64,000 nucleotides of DNA from the NCBI GenBank assembly GCA_019096195.1, contig JAGTXK010000021.1, positions 248,001 through 312,000 of the forward strand, written 5' to 3'. Positions 11,293 through 21,061 of this stretch are shown here, in pieces. How positions within the stretch are numbered: the stretch's first letter is position 1; each line of letters begins with the position of its first letter. The notes below the pieces were generated by a model, which was not told the DNA's origin, ran no database searches, and saw nothing but the letters and a program-made list of their open reading frames with translations. The position numbers and the translations under genes are program-made. The DNA is from Boletus sp. NGJ. Lineage: Eukaryota > Basidiomycota > Agaricomycetes > Boletales > Boletaceae.

Positions 11293-13332
11293 TTATACGC
11301 CAACGCCAACACGGTGACCGACAACTCTACCCCCGCCGCCGGTCCCCGCACCACTCGCAGCACGCACACGTTTGAGCGCCGCCAGCTCCGTCAACAACCG
11401 GGCCCGTTCATTCAGGAGCGTATTCGTCGTCGTCGTCGAGCCAGCCGGCGATGTCCCCTTTGTGCGCGACAATGGCAGAGCGGGGGACGTGCCCCTCCGA
11501 GCAGGCGCACCCAAGCGTGTCTTTGCCCCAGAGGACCCTGTTGAACCGACTCTTGTGCCCGTGTTCGTGCCCGAGGCACTACCGCCAGGCCCACCGCTTC
11601 GTAAGCTGCCAGGCGTGGAAAAGGAGGGTGGGGAGGGTGTGTAGGAGGGGGAACGATCGCGACGTCCTGTCCCTAAGCTTCCCCCGCTTCTGCTTCTGTC
11701 CACCCCAACGTGCATGTCGGTCTCGTGGCGTGGCGTCTTCTGGAACTGGGGGCGCCGTGGCGGACGGGGTTTGGCAGGTGTGCTCGTATTATTGAGAGTG
11801 GAGAAGGAGATGTCAAAGGCTGGATCCGAGTGTATGGTGGGGGAGGGCGGGGAGGGCGGGGGACTTGAGGGCAAACGCGGGGGTGGGTGTTTTGATGAGG
11901 AGGTGGATGGAAGTGGCGATGGGGGTGGCGACGGGGGTGGGGATGCACGACGCGGTGTGCGTGATGTACCCGAAACCGGACGTGGGAGGGGGGATACCTC
12001 TCTTTTCGAACGCGACGTGAGTTCGCCCGTGCGCGCGTGTTTGTGCGAATGCAGTTGAGACGGTGGCGCCGGACCTACACCTGCGCTCGGATTGAACGCG
12101 CGTGACCGAGAGTGGGAATGAGAGCGAGAGGCAGCAAAGTGGCTGAGTTCGGTGGCGACGTCGACGGAGTCGATCCATCCGGTGAGACGGACGCGTCGGG
12201 GGGTTGGGGTTGGGGGTGCGTAAAGATCATCGTTGTCCTGTCCGTCAGCATCGTCATCTTCGTCTCTGGATGGGTCATCCTCCTCGTCCTCCGAAATGTG
12301 CTCGTGTGGCATGGACGGATTGAAGGACGAGGAAGATCCTGCAAGTGCTCGGATATACGAAGGGTCCTCCAGCTCGTGTATACACCGCGGGCGGAAAGTA
12401 GGCGGCCGATCGTCGTCCTCCTCCGCGTCTTGCATCATCCGAAGGGGGTCGTACATTTGCACTGTATCCTGCGACGCCTCCTCGAACTCGTCCAGATCGT
12501 CATGTGCGTTGGACACGCTGGTGCGGGAAGAGATGCTTCGCGCGCGGATGGAGAGGTCTGTGCCTGTCGTAGCGGACGCGGAGAGGGACGGTTCGGGGGA
12601 GTGAACGAGGGGGTGGCGGGGGACGTCTGTGATGTGTGAGAGTGTAGAAAAGTCGGCATTAGGGTCTGGGTCGATGGATGGGGAAGGGGAAGGGGGTCGA
12701 GGTGACCGCGACATTTGAGCGGTCGAGGGCCGGAGAAGGAGGGAGGTGGAAAAGTCGGCCGTCTCGCCCTCGCCCTCCTCGATGGCATACGAGTGATGAT
12801 TCGAATACAACGAGCGTGAATGCGAGGATCGGTGGGAGGGCTTGGTACGAGACAAGATCCCCTTTCGACGGGCGAGCCAGCAAAGAAGTTCACCGACAAA
12901 GATGGTCTCTTCCCAACCCCCATCGGCGAGTCGTTCAGGATCGACCTCGCCAAGACCGATTTCATCGACCCAACCGTCGACGCTGACACCCCCCGCCCCG
13001 CCCAGCACCGAATCGTCTACGTTGGAGATTGCAATGGAGTGTTCTGCATCGGCGTCGGTGGCTGCGGTACCGCCGCGAAGGACGTCACACTCGAGGACTC
13101 CCAGGAGGACGAGCATGGCACGGGATTTGGCCTCTCGGGTGCGGGACTGGCGGACAGAGGGGGGAATGGGAAGACGGGCGTTGATGAGGGATTCGAAGAT
13201 GGCGAGAAGAAGGGAGGGGGTGAGGTCGGTTGGGTGGTCGAGGGTGAAGGGGAGGGCGAGGGCGGCGAGGAGGTCGTTGAGAGACGGGAGGAATGTGGGG
13301 ACGAGAGAACGCGCAGAGAGCGTGGTCATCGT
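11293..13332 (-). CDS. DUF5745-like protein with long Ser/Pro-rich disordered region
   Basis: A single open frame of about 679 residues from the ATG at 13332 (MTTLSARSLVPTF). The frame also opens at 13380 with a run of Thr codons, which I consider less likely. The first 150 residues are the only folded-looking part: LNDLLAALALPFTLDHP, LTPSLLLAIFESLI and, later, GLGEVDPERLADGGWEE followed by FVGELLCWLARRKGIL. This matches my memory of the fungal DUF5745 domain, whose function is not established. The remaining 500 residues are Ser, Pro, Arg and Asp rich, with acidic runs and PPPSPPPSP motifs. The last 40 residues form a short helix (NERARLLTELAALKRV) that may be a coiled coil. It is divergently paired with the peroxin gene over 162 nt. 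Family assignment is from memory and not certain. Confidence 0.7.
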   Translation of the reverse strand, partial: TMTTLSARSLVPTFLPSLNDLLAALALPFTLDHPTDLTPSLLLAIFESLINARLPIPPSVRQSRTREAKSRAMLVLLGVLECDVLRGGTAATDADAEHSIAISNVDDSVLGGAGGVSVDGWVDEIGLGEVDPERLADGGWEETIFVGELLCWLARRKGILSRTKPSHRSSHSRSLYSNHHSYAIEEGEGETADFSTSLLLRPSTAQMSRSPRPPSPSPSIDPDPNADFSTLSHITDVPRHPLVHSPEPSLSASATTGTDLSIRARSISSRTSVSNAHDDLDEFEEASQDTVQMYDPLRMMQDAEEDDDRPPTFRPRCIHELEDPSYIRALAGSSSSFNPSMPHEHISEDEEDDPSRDEDDDADGQDNDDLYAPPTPTPRRVRLTGWIDSVDVATELSHFAASRSHSHSRSRAFNPSAGVGPAPPSQLHSHKHARTGELTSRSKREVSPLPRPVSGTSRTPRRASPPPSPPPSPLPSTSSSKHPPPRLPSSPPPSPPSPTIHSDPAFDISFSTLNNTSTPAKPRPPRRPQFQKTPRHETDMHVGVDRSRSGGSLGTGRRDRSPSYTPSPPSFSTPGSLRSGGPGGSASGTNTGTRVGSTGSSGAKTRLGAPARRGTSPALPLSRTKGTSPAGSTTTTNTLLNERARLLTELAALKRVRAASGAGTGGGGRVVGHRVGVGV

Positions 13333-13494
13333 GCAACGCGACGTCCAAGACTGTCTCGTCGTCGTCGTCGTCGTCGTCAATGGCGAGAATGTGTGGCGGT
13401 GCAGTAAATTGGCTGATGTGAATGTTGAGATGACGCGACTCTAAATCCATTCATCACGACAATAAAAACATTGAGCTCGCTGTGCTCGACGACG
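13333..13494. promoter_or_regulatory. Compact divergent promoter, DUF5745-like gene and peroxin
   Basis: Only 162 nt separate the two start codons (13332 on minus, 13495 on plus). The left side is a run of GTC/GAC triplets. No clear TATA is seen. Shared regulation is possible but not shown. Confidence 0.4.
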
Positions 13495-15536
13495 ATGGCG
13501 ACGTTTGAGTACGTCGAGATCCCCGCCGACGCGGTTCGGCTCAAACCATCTTCATTGGAACCCGCCACAAGAATCTTCACATCGCTGCCCGACACCACCC
13601 GCACGTCGTCCTCGCCGTGGCGCACCCCCTCCGAGCCGCTCTCCCCCGCCAAATCCGCTCTCGCGCTCGTCCCGCAGATGCTACTCTCCGCGTCCATCCC
13701 AAACTCTGTTTCGCCCGCCACCAGTATCATCGCTTCCGCCATTGCGACCCCGAGTCCACGCACAGCGTCCCACACCCTCCTCAGCACACGTGACCCCCTC
13801 TCGGTGCCCATCATGACCGCCAACTTTCGTCGCTTCGTGTCCAAGGTCGGTCCTGTCTTCTGGCTGCAGGACCGTATCGAGGAAATCATCCTGTGGAAGA
13901 AGGGCTGGAAACGCACGACTGTTTGGCTCGCTGCCTATGGCTTCTTCTGTGTGTCTCTTGTCCCCTCCATCTTCGCGCGCGGATATTTACCCAAGAATAG
14001 GTTACTTTCCGAGGATGGCGCTGTTGGTCCCTCATATCTTGTTGCTCAGCGTCATGCTTTGCTATTACCCTGATCCGGGTGCTCAGCCAGTTCCGATCAA
14101 CGTTGGCGAAGGGACAGCCGACTGGCAGGCCAACATACAAGCCATCCAGAATCTCATGGGTGCCTTGTGAGTGCAGTCATCTATCCCCCATCTAATCTCA
14201 CATGCTCCAGTTCGGACGCGCACGACGCCATTGTCCCTCTTCTCCCTTTGCTAGTGGCCCCTCAGACGCCACCCTCGTCGATCCCATCCCCGCCTAAACC
14301 CGCCGTCAGGTTCTCCATACCCACCTCCACCCCCACACCATCCTACGAACCCATCTCACACCCCACTCCCAAACCCCCTCGGCGTACCTCCGACCCGCCA
14401 AGTCCACCCGCCACTCATCCTGCCACCCAACCGCACCACCCCCTCCTCATTGTCACACTCGTCACCTTCTTCCTCTTCATCCCGATTCTCATGACCGTCC
14501 TCCTCCCCCTCCGTCTTCTCTTCTTCCTTGTCGGCGCAGGCAGTGTAGGCGTTCTCCATCCCCGCATCAGGGGCTCTCTCTCTCTTGCATCGACCGCCTT
14601 ATCTGGTACCGGCCCTGGCCTCTCGTTCCAACTCTGCATCTGCATCCCTCGCCTACCCAATCCCCTCTCCCTTCTCCCCATTGTCGCACATCGTTTTTGT
14701 GACCTCTGCCAACACCCCCGCACACATACATTTACCCTCACACTCACACCCCGCGACATCTATCTCTTCCTTCGCCAACTAACCGACAATGACAAACTCG
14801 ACGACACCGTCTGGCATGCCCCACTCGCCCACGTTGAGTTGTGGGAGAACGAGCGGTGGATCCAGGATGCGAGTGAGGGGAAGCGGCGCAAATCTGTGGT
14901 GACATTTGTACGGGACGAGGAAGAAGAGGGCGGGGAGGAGGATGCAGCGTCAACGACGTCGACGTCGACTGCGACAACGGGGACAGTGACGGGGCTCGGG
15001 GATGGCGCGAAAGGGATGGAGATAGGAGGGACGTGGTCCAAAGCAAACTTGAAGCCAAATGAACGGGTGGGATGGACGAGGGGTAGAGATGGATGGAGCG
15101 GCGTCGGCGGAGAAGTTAGGTGCGTTTGCGTTTGCATTTTCGGCCCAGTTTCTCGCTCCTCGTGTGTTTGGGTACTCACGTCTTCCTTGCACAGCAGCAA
15201 CCTGACGTTTTCGCTTTCCCCTGGCTGGGCGTTCGTCGAGACGGAAGGTTGGCGACCCGATCTGAGCGCTGCGTGGGCTGTTGAAGGTCACTGTGCTGCT
15301 CCGAGTGCGAGCGTCTGCGTGGGTGCGGATGAAGGTACGCATCTTGATTGTTGTTTTTCTCTCGTCTCTAACGCTGACCGCTTCCAATCCTGTGTCGAAC
15401 GCACGACACAGACGGTTGGACGTACACCACAGACATGTGGACACATCCCCGACCGGACGCACGCCCGTGTGATGGGTGGGTGACGCGTAGACGACGGTGG
15501 GTGAGGCGGGTGTATTTCAAGGGTATAGAGCTCTGA
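13495..15536 (+). CDS. Peroxisomal/ER membrane protein with Pex24p/dysferlin (DysF) domain, Pex28-32 family
   Basis: Five exons (13495-13948, 14001-14166, 14211-15119, 15195-15334, 15412-15536) join to 597 residues. Around residue 110-200 is the reticulon-like part of this family: FRRFVSKVGPVFWLQDRIEE, IILWKKGWKRTTVWLAAYGF, then a hydrophobic stretch MALLVPHILLLSVML. A second membrane block, LLIVTLVTFFLFIPILMTVL and LRLLFFLVGAG, follows a Pro-rich linker. The C-terminal half is the DysF module: HVELWENERW, FSLSPGWAFVETEGWR, DEDGWTYTTDMWTHPRP and VTRRRRWVRRVYF, the paired-Trp and RRRRWVR signatures. Yeast relatives control peroxisome number and size and ER-peroxisome contact sites. The intron phases all agree, so the gene looks intact. 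The stretch around 15285-15330 is atypical inside DysF. Confidence 0.88.
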
Positions 15537-16168
15537 GTTCCTCCTGCGTCTGGGCTGTATTCACACGTGGTGCTTTTGTATGATACTTGTGAATTATGTG
15601 CCTGTGTGTCTCCCCTCCTCGGAGGATTGGCAGTGTATGGTGAGTTTCGACTTGCAAGCGACAACAACTGTGCAAGTTCCGGTGGGCATCTCGGTGACCG
15701 CAGTCTTAGCGCGGGATTTTGAGGTCCTGGGATCAGGGCAGTCACATTAAACGCACGGAGGTCGGAGCGCAATTATTCGTAGAGATCTGCAAACGACAGG
15801 CCGGCCGAGTCAGATACTAGTCACTCCTCACGAGTGGGCCGATGCAATGCAATTTGTTCCCCATATTTCAATCAAGCCAGGAAAACAAGACGTTACAAGA
15901 CGATGTTTATTTGAGCCCTATCAGGCTGGATTCCATTCAATCGGCCCAAGACTCGTATGTGTCGCTCTGACAACCTGCGCCCCCGAATGGGTACGTTGGT
16001 TGACCTTCTTCGGTATTCGATATTTGTATTTGCCGTTTTAAACGGTCCATCTGGCCCTCCTTTATCTGGAACTGGCGGCGCGGAACGCAGATTGTACAAG
16101 GTAACGTCGGTGACTATGGACGAAGAACATTAGTTGAAGTAAAATGGATTACAGATAAAAACATGTAT
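15537..16168. other. Intergenic with one copy of a dispersed repeat
   Basis: No gene is recognised here. It contains the 56-bp element at 15624-15679 that recurs at 20724-20779. Confidence 0.45.
15624..15679 (+). repeat. Dispersed direct repeat, copy 1
   Basis: GGATTGGCAGTGTATGGTGA opens a 56-bp segment nearly identical to 20724-20779. By eye there are four mismatches, all transitions. The match ends sharply on both sides. No terminal inverted repeats or target duplications are seen. Confidence 0.7.
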
Positions 16169-16825
16169 CTAACCACGATGAATTTTACTCAGTCTTTTAT
16201 CGAGGACCCTGCGTTGTATCTCACGTTGAGCAGGATCGCGCATTGAAAGCGCCTCTGGTGGGTATTCACCCTGCAAAGGCCGCAGCCGCCGTGGGGTTGA
16301 CGGGTGCCATAGTACACGGGACGGAGTGTTGCTGGTTCCTGCATTGTATTCCAGATTGTCTTTGGCATCGATGATGTGGCGCGTTGGTGCAAGTGACGGG
16401 ACGACAACGTCGCGGAGGTCTTCCAAATTGTCTTCAGCATCGAGGATGTGGCGCGTTAATGCAACTGGCGGGATGACGACGTCGCGGAGGTCTTGTGCGC
16501 CTTCGCTGGATGTTCGCACAGCGGAGGGACGATCTGGGACAGCGACGTTAAGCAACTTGGGAAGGGCGGGCGGAATGTATATCTCGCGAAGGTCTCCTCC
16601 TTCGTCATCCAGTACTAGGCGGGGGGGGTTCCCTACGCGGTACCTCAGGAATGTGGACGTCCAGCAGGTTACCAAAATCGTCTTGGTCTGGCGCAGAGTA
16701 GATGAGCGCGAGGTGCATAGGGACGAGTCCGCCGTAGACTCACCGGTGATCATGGCGTCCCCACAATCAGACCGCTTCCTGCTCGCTGAAGGTGGTGGAG
16801 ATGATACAAACACCTCTGCTGACAT
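16169..16825 (-). CDS. Unrecognised protein with 24-residue tandem repeat
   Basis: The frame is open for 218 codons from the ATG at 16825, but the true model probably has an intron. A donor after AUGAUCACCG and an acceptor at GCGCCAG would join MSAEVFVSS... to DDFGNLLDVHIPEVP, another unit of the repeat seen later. Repeat units: GGDLREIYIPPALP, AQDLRDVVIPPVAL and NLEDLRDVVVPSLAP; the last two are a 72-bp tandem duplication (repeat starts 16373 and 16445). The intron-spliced frame is separated from the rest by a run of eight C (minus strand) near 16620, so either a slippage error or a real break lies there. No known domain is present and no function can be given. It may be a small lineage-specific gene. 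Confidence 0.45.
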   Translation of the reverse strand: MSAEVFVSSPPPSASRKRSDCGDAMITGESTADSSLCTSRSSTLRQTKTILVTCWTSTFLRYRVGNPPRLVLDDEGGDLREIYIPPALPKLLNVAVPDRPSAVRTSSEGAQDLRDVVIPPVALTRHILDAEDNLEDLRDVVVPSLAPTRHIIDAKDNLEYNAGTSNTPSRVLWHPSTPRRLRPLQGEYPPEALSMRDPAQREIQRRVLDKRLSKIHRG

Positions 16826-17896
16826 TTAGTGAGGGGTACCATCCCTGCGAGATGAATGAAGACATACGCACTACACTTGCGAACCTCACTTTGCGCACCA
16901 TGGCATCCATCGGATGGCGTTAGAAGGTGCAAGGTGGACCTCCTACGGTAATATTGTTTAGACTACATATTGCTGGTACGCGACCCGTGGGAAATCCATC
17001 CATTCAACGCAACTACCATCGCCTAGCAAGCACTCACTCACTCGCTTCGACCACACTCTTGCGTGCTAATTGAGCCACTTTTCTGACTTTTTTTGCTGCT
17101 CTACGGCTTTTCCGACTACTATAAAAAGCAGCAAAACTCGAAAGCAAAGCGCTCGGTTGGATACCGATGTCGTTCTTCCTATGTGCACCTATGAACAGTT
17201 GGTGCGATCAATATATCAGGAACTGCACAGGTTGCAGGGCTGAAGCGATGATCATATCCCTCAGATCACTGCTGGGAGAAACACCGTGGTTCTTCGCATC
17301 ACTTCCGACATAGCTCCCCCGGTGAAATACGATAGATGCGGTGGTGGGGAGGCACTGCTGAGTTCTCGCCATCATCACAGTCTTCATCAGCAGGAGCACG
17401 CAACTGAGATATGTCCTCGAGTTAATAAACGTGTGTATAACAGCGCTGTTGAAGGTATACCCCTCCGGTGCGTTTTTGACCTATAGTGCCTTTGTAAAAT
17501 AAACGAACTTTTCTGAGTTCTACAAGATTCTGCAAGGAAATCAGAGGTGGGGATGTCATCATGATCCCATATGAAAAGCACGGTTCAGTCTGTTTACCGC
17601 CAACTACGACATCCTGCAATGTATATACAGTGGCTGTGGTCCGACTTTGTGCGGCAAAGAAGCACTCACACCGTCTTCCATCACCACCCTTCCACCACTG
17701 GCAGGAGGCTGAGCGTGTGGTTATCAGGCATCGGATGGTCACACACTCGTTCCAAACCAGTCCTGAAGGTGATATTTATTACGCAGAGGGAACCGCTCGG
17801 CGCTCGCAAGTCGCAACCTCCCATCCCGGGCCACTCTCATCGTTAAGCCGTCATACATTGCAGTATCTCTTGTACCTGTTCCCTTGGTCGCCATCT
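16826..17896. other. Intergenic region
   Basis: No gene is recognised. A 10-bp inverted repeat (TTTTGCTGCT at 17091-17100, AGCAGCAAAA at 17127-17136) encloses a TATAAAA-like stretch at 17120. The right end should carry the promoter of the membrane protein starting at 17897. Confidence 0.4.
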
Positions 17897-19695
17897 ATGT
17901 TGGGGCTTCTACAGCTGGATAACTATGTATCTCGTAAGATCACTCGCTTTCGTCAATAATCAATCTAATAGATCAGGGCAGTTTTCGGTGTCACTGTGGT
18001 CACATACGATTATTGTGAGTGACGCTTGTGTGTACACTATCCTTTTTGTTCTGAAGTGGCCATTGCAATCCTACCCCTTCAGTCCTCACCTTCTGGAGCG
18101 AGGTATGTTATTTTGCTCTCCAGACCTTATTGGTCAACTGAGAACATCAAAGATACGCTATATTTGGGTAACAGAACAACAATTGTTGAGTGAGAACCAG
18201 GCCTGATGATCCCATAGTGCCGTCCCTGGACGTGGGTCTCAACAATCTTCGTTCTAGTATGTATGAAGGCTCTCACTCCATCCACTCCACTGCAGATGTT
18301 CCTGACTGACATCACTATAGGTCCGCTATGTTGGTCTTCCTAGCACTATGTAAGTCTCATTAGTTACTGTATAATGCATAACGAAGAGGAGTAATGGTCA
18401 ATCTGTGCTCAAGTTTCAGTATGCTCAGTAAGTTTAGAATTGAACTAGACATTAACTGAGCTGATCAGGTGCATCCACAGTGGGTAGTTCCTTGATCCCT
18501 GGACCCCTTGAAGTCAGTATTTCTGTTTGCACTTTGTCCCAGGTCTGTCATTAATGATCATCTTCCCACAGATGTGTGCATTTTAATTGTGATTGAAAAA
18601 CATATTGACAACAGTTTTATAGGTGTAAGTGGTTAGTTTACCACCCTTTCTGATGCTTGTATGAGCATGTCCCAAAGGTACTGCAGCCAATTTAGTAGTT
18701 GTCTGGGGATCCCTAATACTCATTAACTCTGCTGATTGTGAGTTACTGTGCCGCATATTTCCATTTTGGCTGACGGTGATTTCAATATTACAGTAGTCAT
18801 GATCTTGCGAGTCTATGCAATGTGGAATCGATCCAAGAGGATCCTTTACCTCCTTGTGTCCATTTATGTGCCACAGGTCATTGTTTCCACAGTTATCGTA
18901 GGGGTCTACTTTACCATTGGCAGTACATACTATATCCCCGGTATGTCCCAAGATTAACTTCATGTGTCACTCCAATCTCACCCAGGTCACCTTTCATCTC
19001 CCACCTGTCTCCCCAGAATTGATTGTACACCTTGTGGATTTCAGTTACTGCACTTCTATGTGGACCAACACACGATTCATGCTTGCTCTGTACGATGAGA
19101 TCCCACGATTTATTCTCGCTGCTACCCTTTTGATTCTTGCTGTTGCTCAAACATTGAAACAGTCGGTTAGCATGTACAAAGCGACAAAGCAGTGGCAGCC
19201 TAACCAGTACATGGACCGACTCGTGAAAGATGGCGTCATTTATTTCGTGGTGTACGTCCCGTTTCTCGCTTCCATCTGTCACCATCTGGCATCCTTGCTC
19301 TCGAGCATTTGCAGACAAACTAACCACTTTTTCTTTCTTTCTTCTGAACTGTTAGGTACATGCACTTCAATGTTTCTGGTCTGGTCGAAAATAACTTTAC
19401 AGCAGCAAACTCGAACGTCACTTGGTCAATATTCTCCAAGGTGTTCTCTGCTATATGGATATGCGCCATGATGCCTCGGTTCATCATCAGCGTGAGAGAG
19501 ATGTATGACCATGACGTCCGTCGCGGCTTGCAGGGTGTTGACACTGGATTCGGCGTGTTGTCGCAACCCATTGTGTCTGGAATTGCGTTTGCGGATGATG
19601 TTGTCCCGGGGCAGGAGGAGGTCGTGGAGGGGGACACGAACGAACTGGAGGCGATTCGACTTGAACCGGTGGGAGATAATACGCAGCAGGTTTGA
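17897..19695 (+). CDS. DUF6533-like seven-helix integral membrane protein
   Basis: Thirteen exons join without a frame break to 348 residues: 17897-17926, 17972-18014, 18083-18102, 18153-18167, 18218-18256, 18321-18349, 18420-18427, 18469-18516, 18572-18622, 18696-18737, 18794-18940, 19017-19251 and 19356-19695. One exon is 8 nt and one 15 nt. The N-terminus reads AVFGVTVVTYDYFLTFWSEI then RYIWCRPWTWVSTIFVLVRY, the DUF6533 signature. Next come SADLVMILRVYAMWNRSKRI, VPQVIVSTVIVGVYF, IPRFILAATLLILAVAQTLK, the amphipathic linker YKATKQWQPNQYMDRLVKDG, and MMPRFIISVREMYDHD before an acidic tail. This family is expanded in Agaricomycetes; it resembles receptor topology but has no assigned ligand or function. 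At first sight the gene looks broken, but all stops fall in short introns. Confidence 0.85.
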
Positions 19696-21061
19696 AGCGG
19701 GAATATGAGTGGAGACGGGGGACTAACACCTGGTGGAGAATGTGGATACTATTTTGAACGGCGACTGGCATATTTATTTTAGTTGTGGCATCTGCCTCCT
19801 TTGCTAAGATTAATGTATGCGTTATGGATCTGCTGTCATTGCACAATGCAGGCATTGAATCAAAGGGTTTTTTCCTGCACATGCGATTTTCGGCATCTAT
19901 CATGTGGCACGAACACGAATGCACCCCGCTGAGCTGACCTTCTGCGAGCTGTGGAGATAGCACATCACTCAATCGCTAAACGTTCACTGTATTTACTAGC
20001 CAGAGAACGAAAAATAAACGTCGGAGATTACGCTGGTGGACAGTCTCTGGGTAGGCTGCGACGCACACTCCGATTCGTATCCATTGATTGCACCGGTGAC
20101 ACGTAACCAATATCTCAAATACCGAAATTGGGTGTCGAGCATTCTGAAACCTTGGGACGCTGAAAATCGACGAGGACGGTGGGTCGACAATCTCGGAGGA
20201 AGGCTGTAAGACGGTGCTGTGGGCAATTGGATACCTCAGCGTGAAATATTTATTGGGGCTCACGAGTAGCGCTGGACATATATATGTAACCCGCGTGAAG
20301 TCGTTTCAGATCTTGGTTCCTCAACGTAGAAGATCATAAAGCAACACGAAGTTCTTCGAGGGACTTCGAAGTGGCAGCGAGATCATTGCTGGTGGGAGGG
20401 CCCACTACAGTACATATATAGCGCGTAGCCTCGGCGATGTACGTCTGAATCAGACGGCGTAGATGCAGATGTCGCATGTCGACGACTCGGACATTTTTTG
20501 AATCAAATGCTCCGTCAAATACAAGTCTTCCGATGGCATTCACCATCATTCGTCGTCACTTGTAGATACTCCTCAGGTATATAAACCTTTCTTGTAGTCC
20601 TATCATCCTTGTCGTCTTTCCCCGATGTTGTACTCTCTCTTATCGTCGTCCTGAGTGAGCTCTGGCGTTGGACCCGGAATTGAGCTTGTGTCTAGTCTGT
20701 GACTAGTCCGTCGTAACCTCGGGGGATTGGCAGTGTACGGTAAGTTTTGACTCGCAAGCGACAACAACTGTGCAAGTTCTGGGTGCCCACGCTCAGGCTC
20801 TTGCAATCACCGAAAAGTCCACCAGAACTTGCACTGCTCTCTGGCTTGTCAATATCGCTACTGTTTGTTGCCATCATTCAGACTTAATTATCATTGGTCA
20901 AGCACTGGGAGGTTTGTGAGGCAGATTGGTCGACCAATCGACCCCTGCGCATGCTGGGGCTCCCGTTTGTGACAACTGGACGGTCACGTGATAGGGTACG
21001 TTGATCGGTTCAAAGAACTGATGGCGGGACTCCAGACGATCAAGGGGAAGTTCCTACGTTG
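19696..21061. other. Intergenic with second copy of the dispersed repeat
   Basis: No gene is recognised. A 71-codon minus-strand frame at 20334-20549 has no recognisable relatives. TATATATA-like sequence occurs near 20279. The repeat copy is at 20724-20779. Confidence 0.4.
20724..20779 (+). repeat. Dispersed direct repeat, copy 2
   Basis: Same orientation as 15624-15679 and exactly 5100 bp downstream. Both copies translate on the minus strand to ELAQLLSLAS(R/Q)N followed by PYTANPPR, so the shared piece could be a relic of coding sequence. Confidence 0.7.

Noticed and set aside
9772-13407. Long minus or plus frames opposite the RecQ tail and the DUF5745-like gene
   Set aside because: They are shadows of GC-rich low-complexity coding sequence and contain no family motifs.
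17897-18800. 5' half of the seven-helix gene as a pseudogene
   Set aside because: Many stops appear in every frame, but each falls inside a 38-70 nt interval with GT and AG ends, and the remaining exons join in frame with family motifs.
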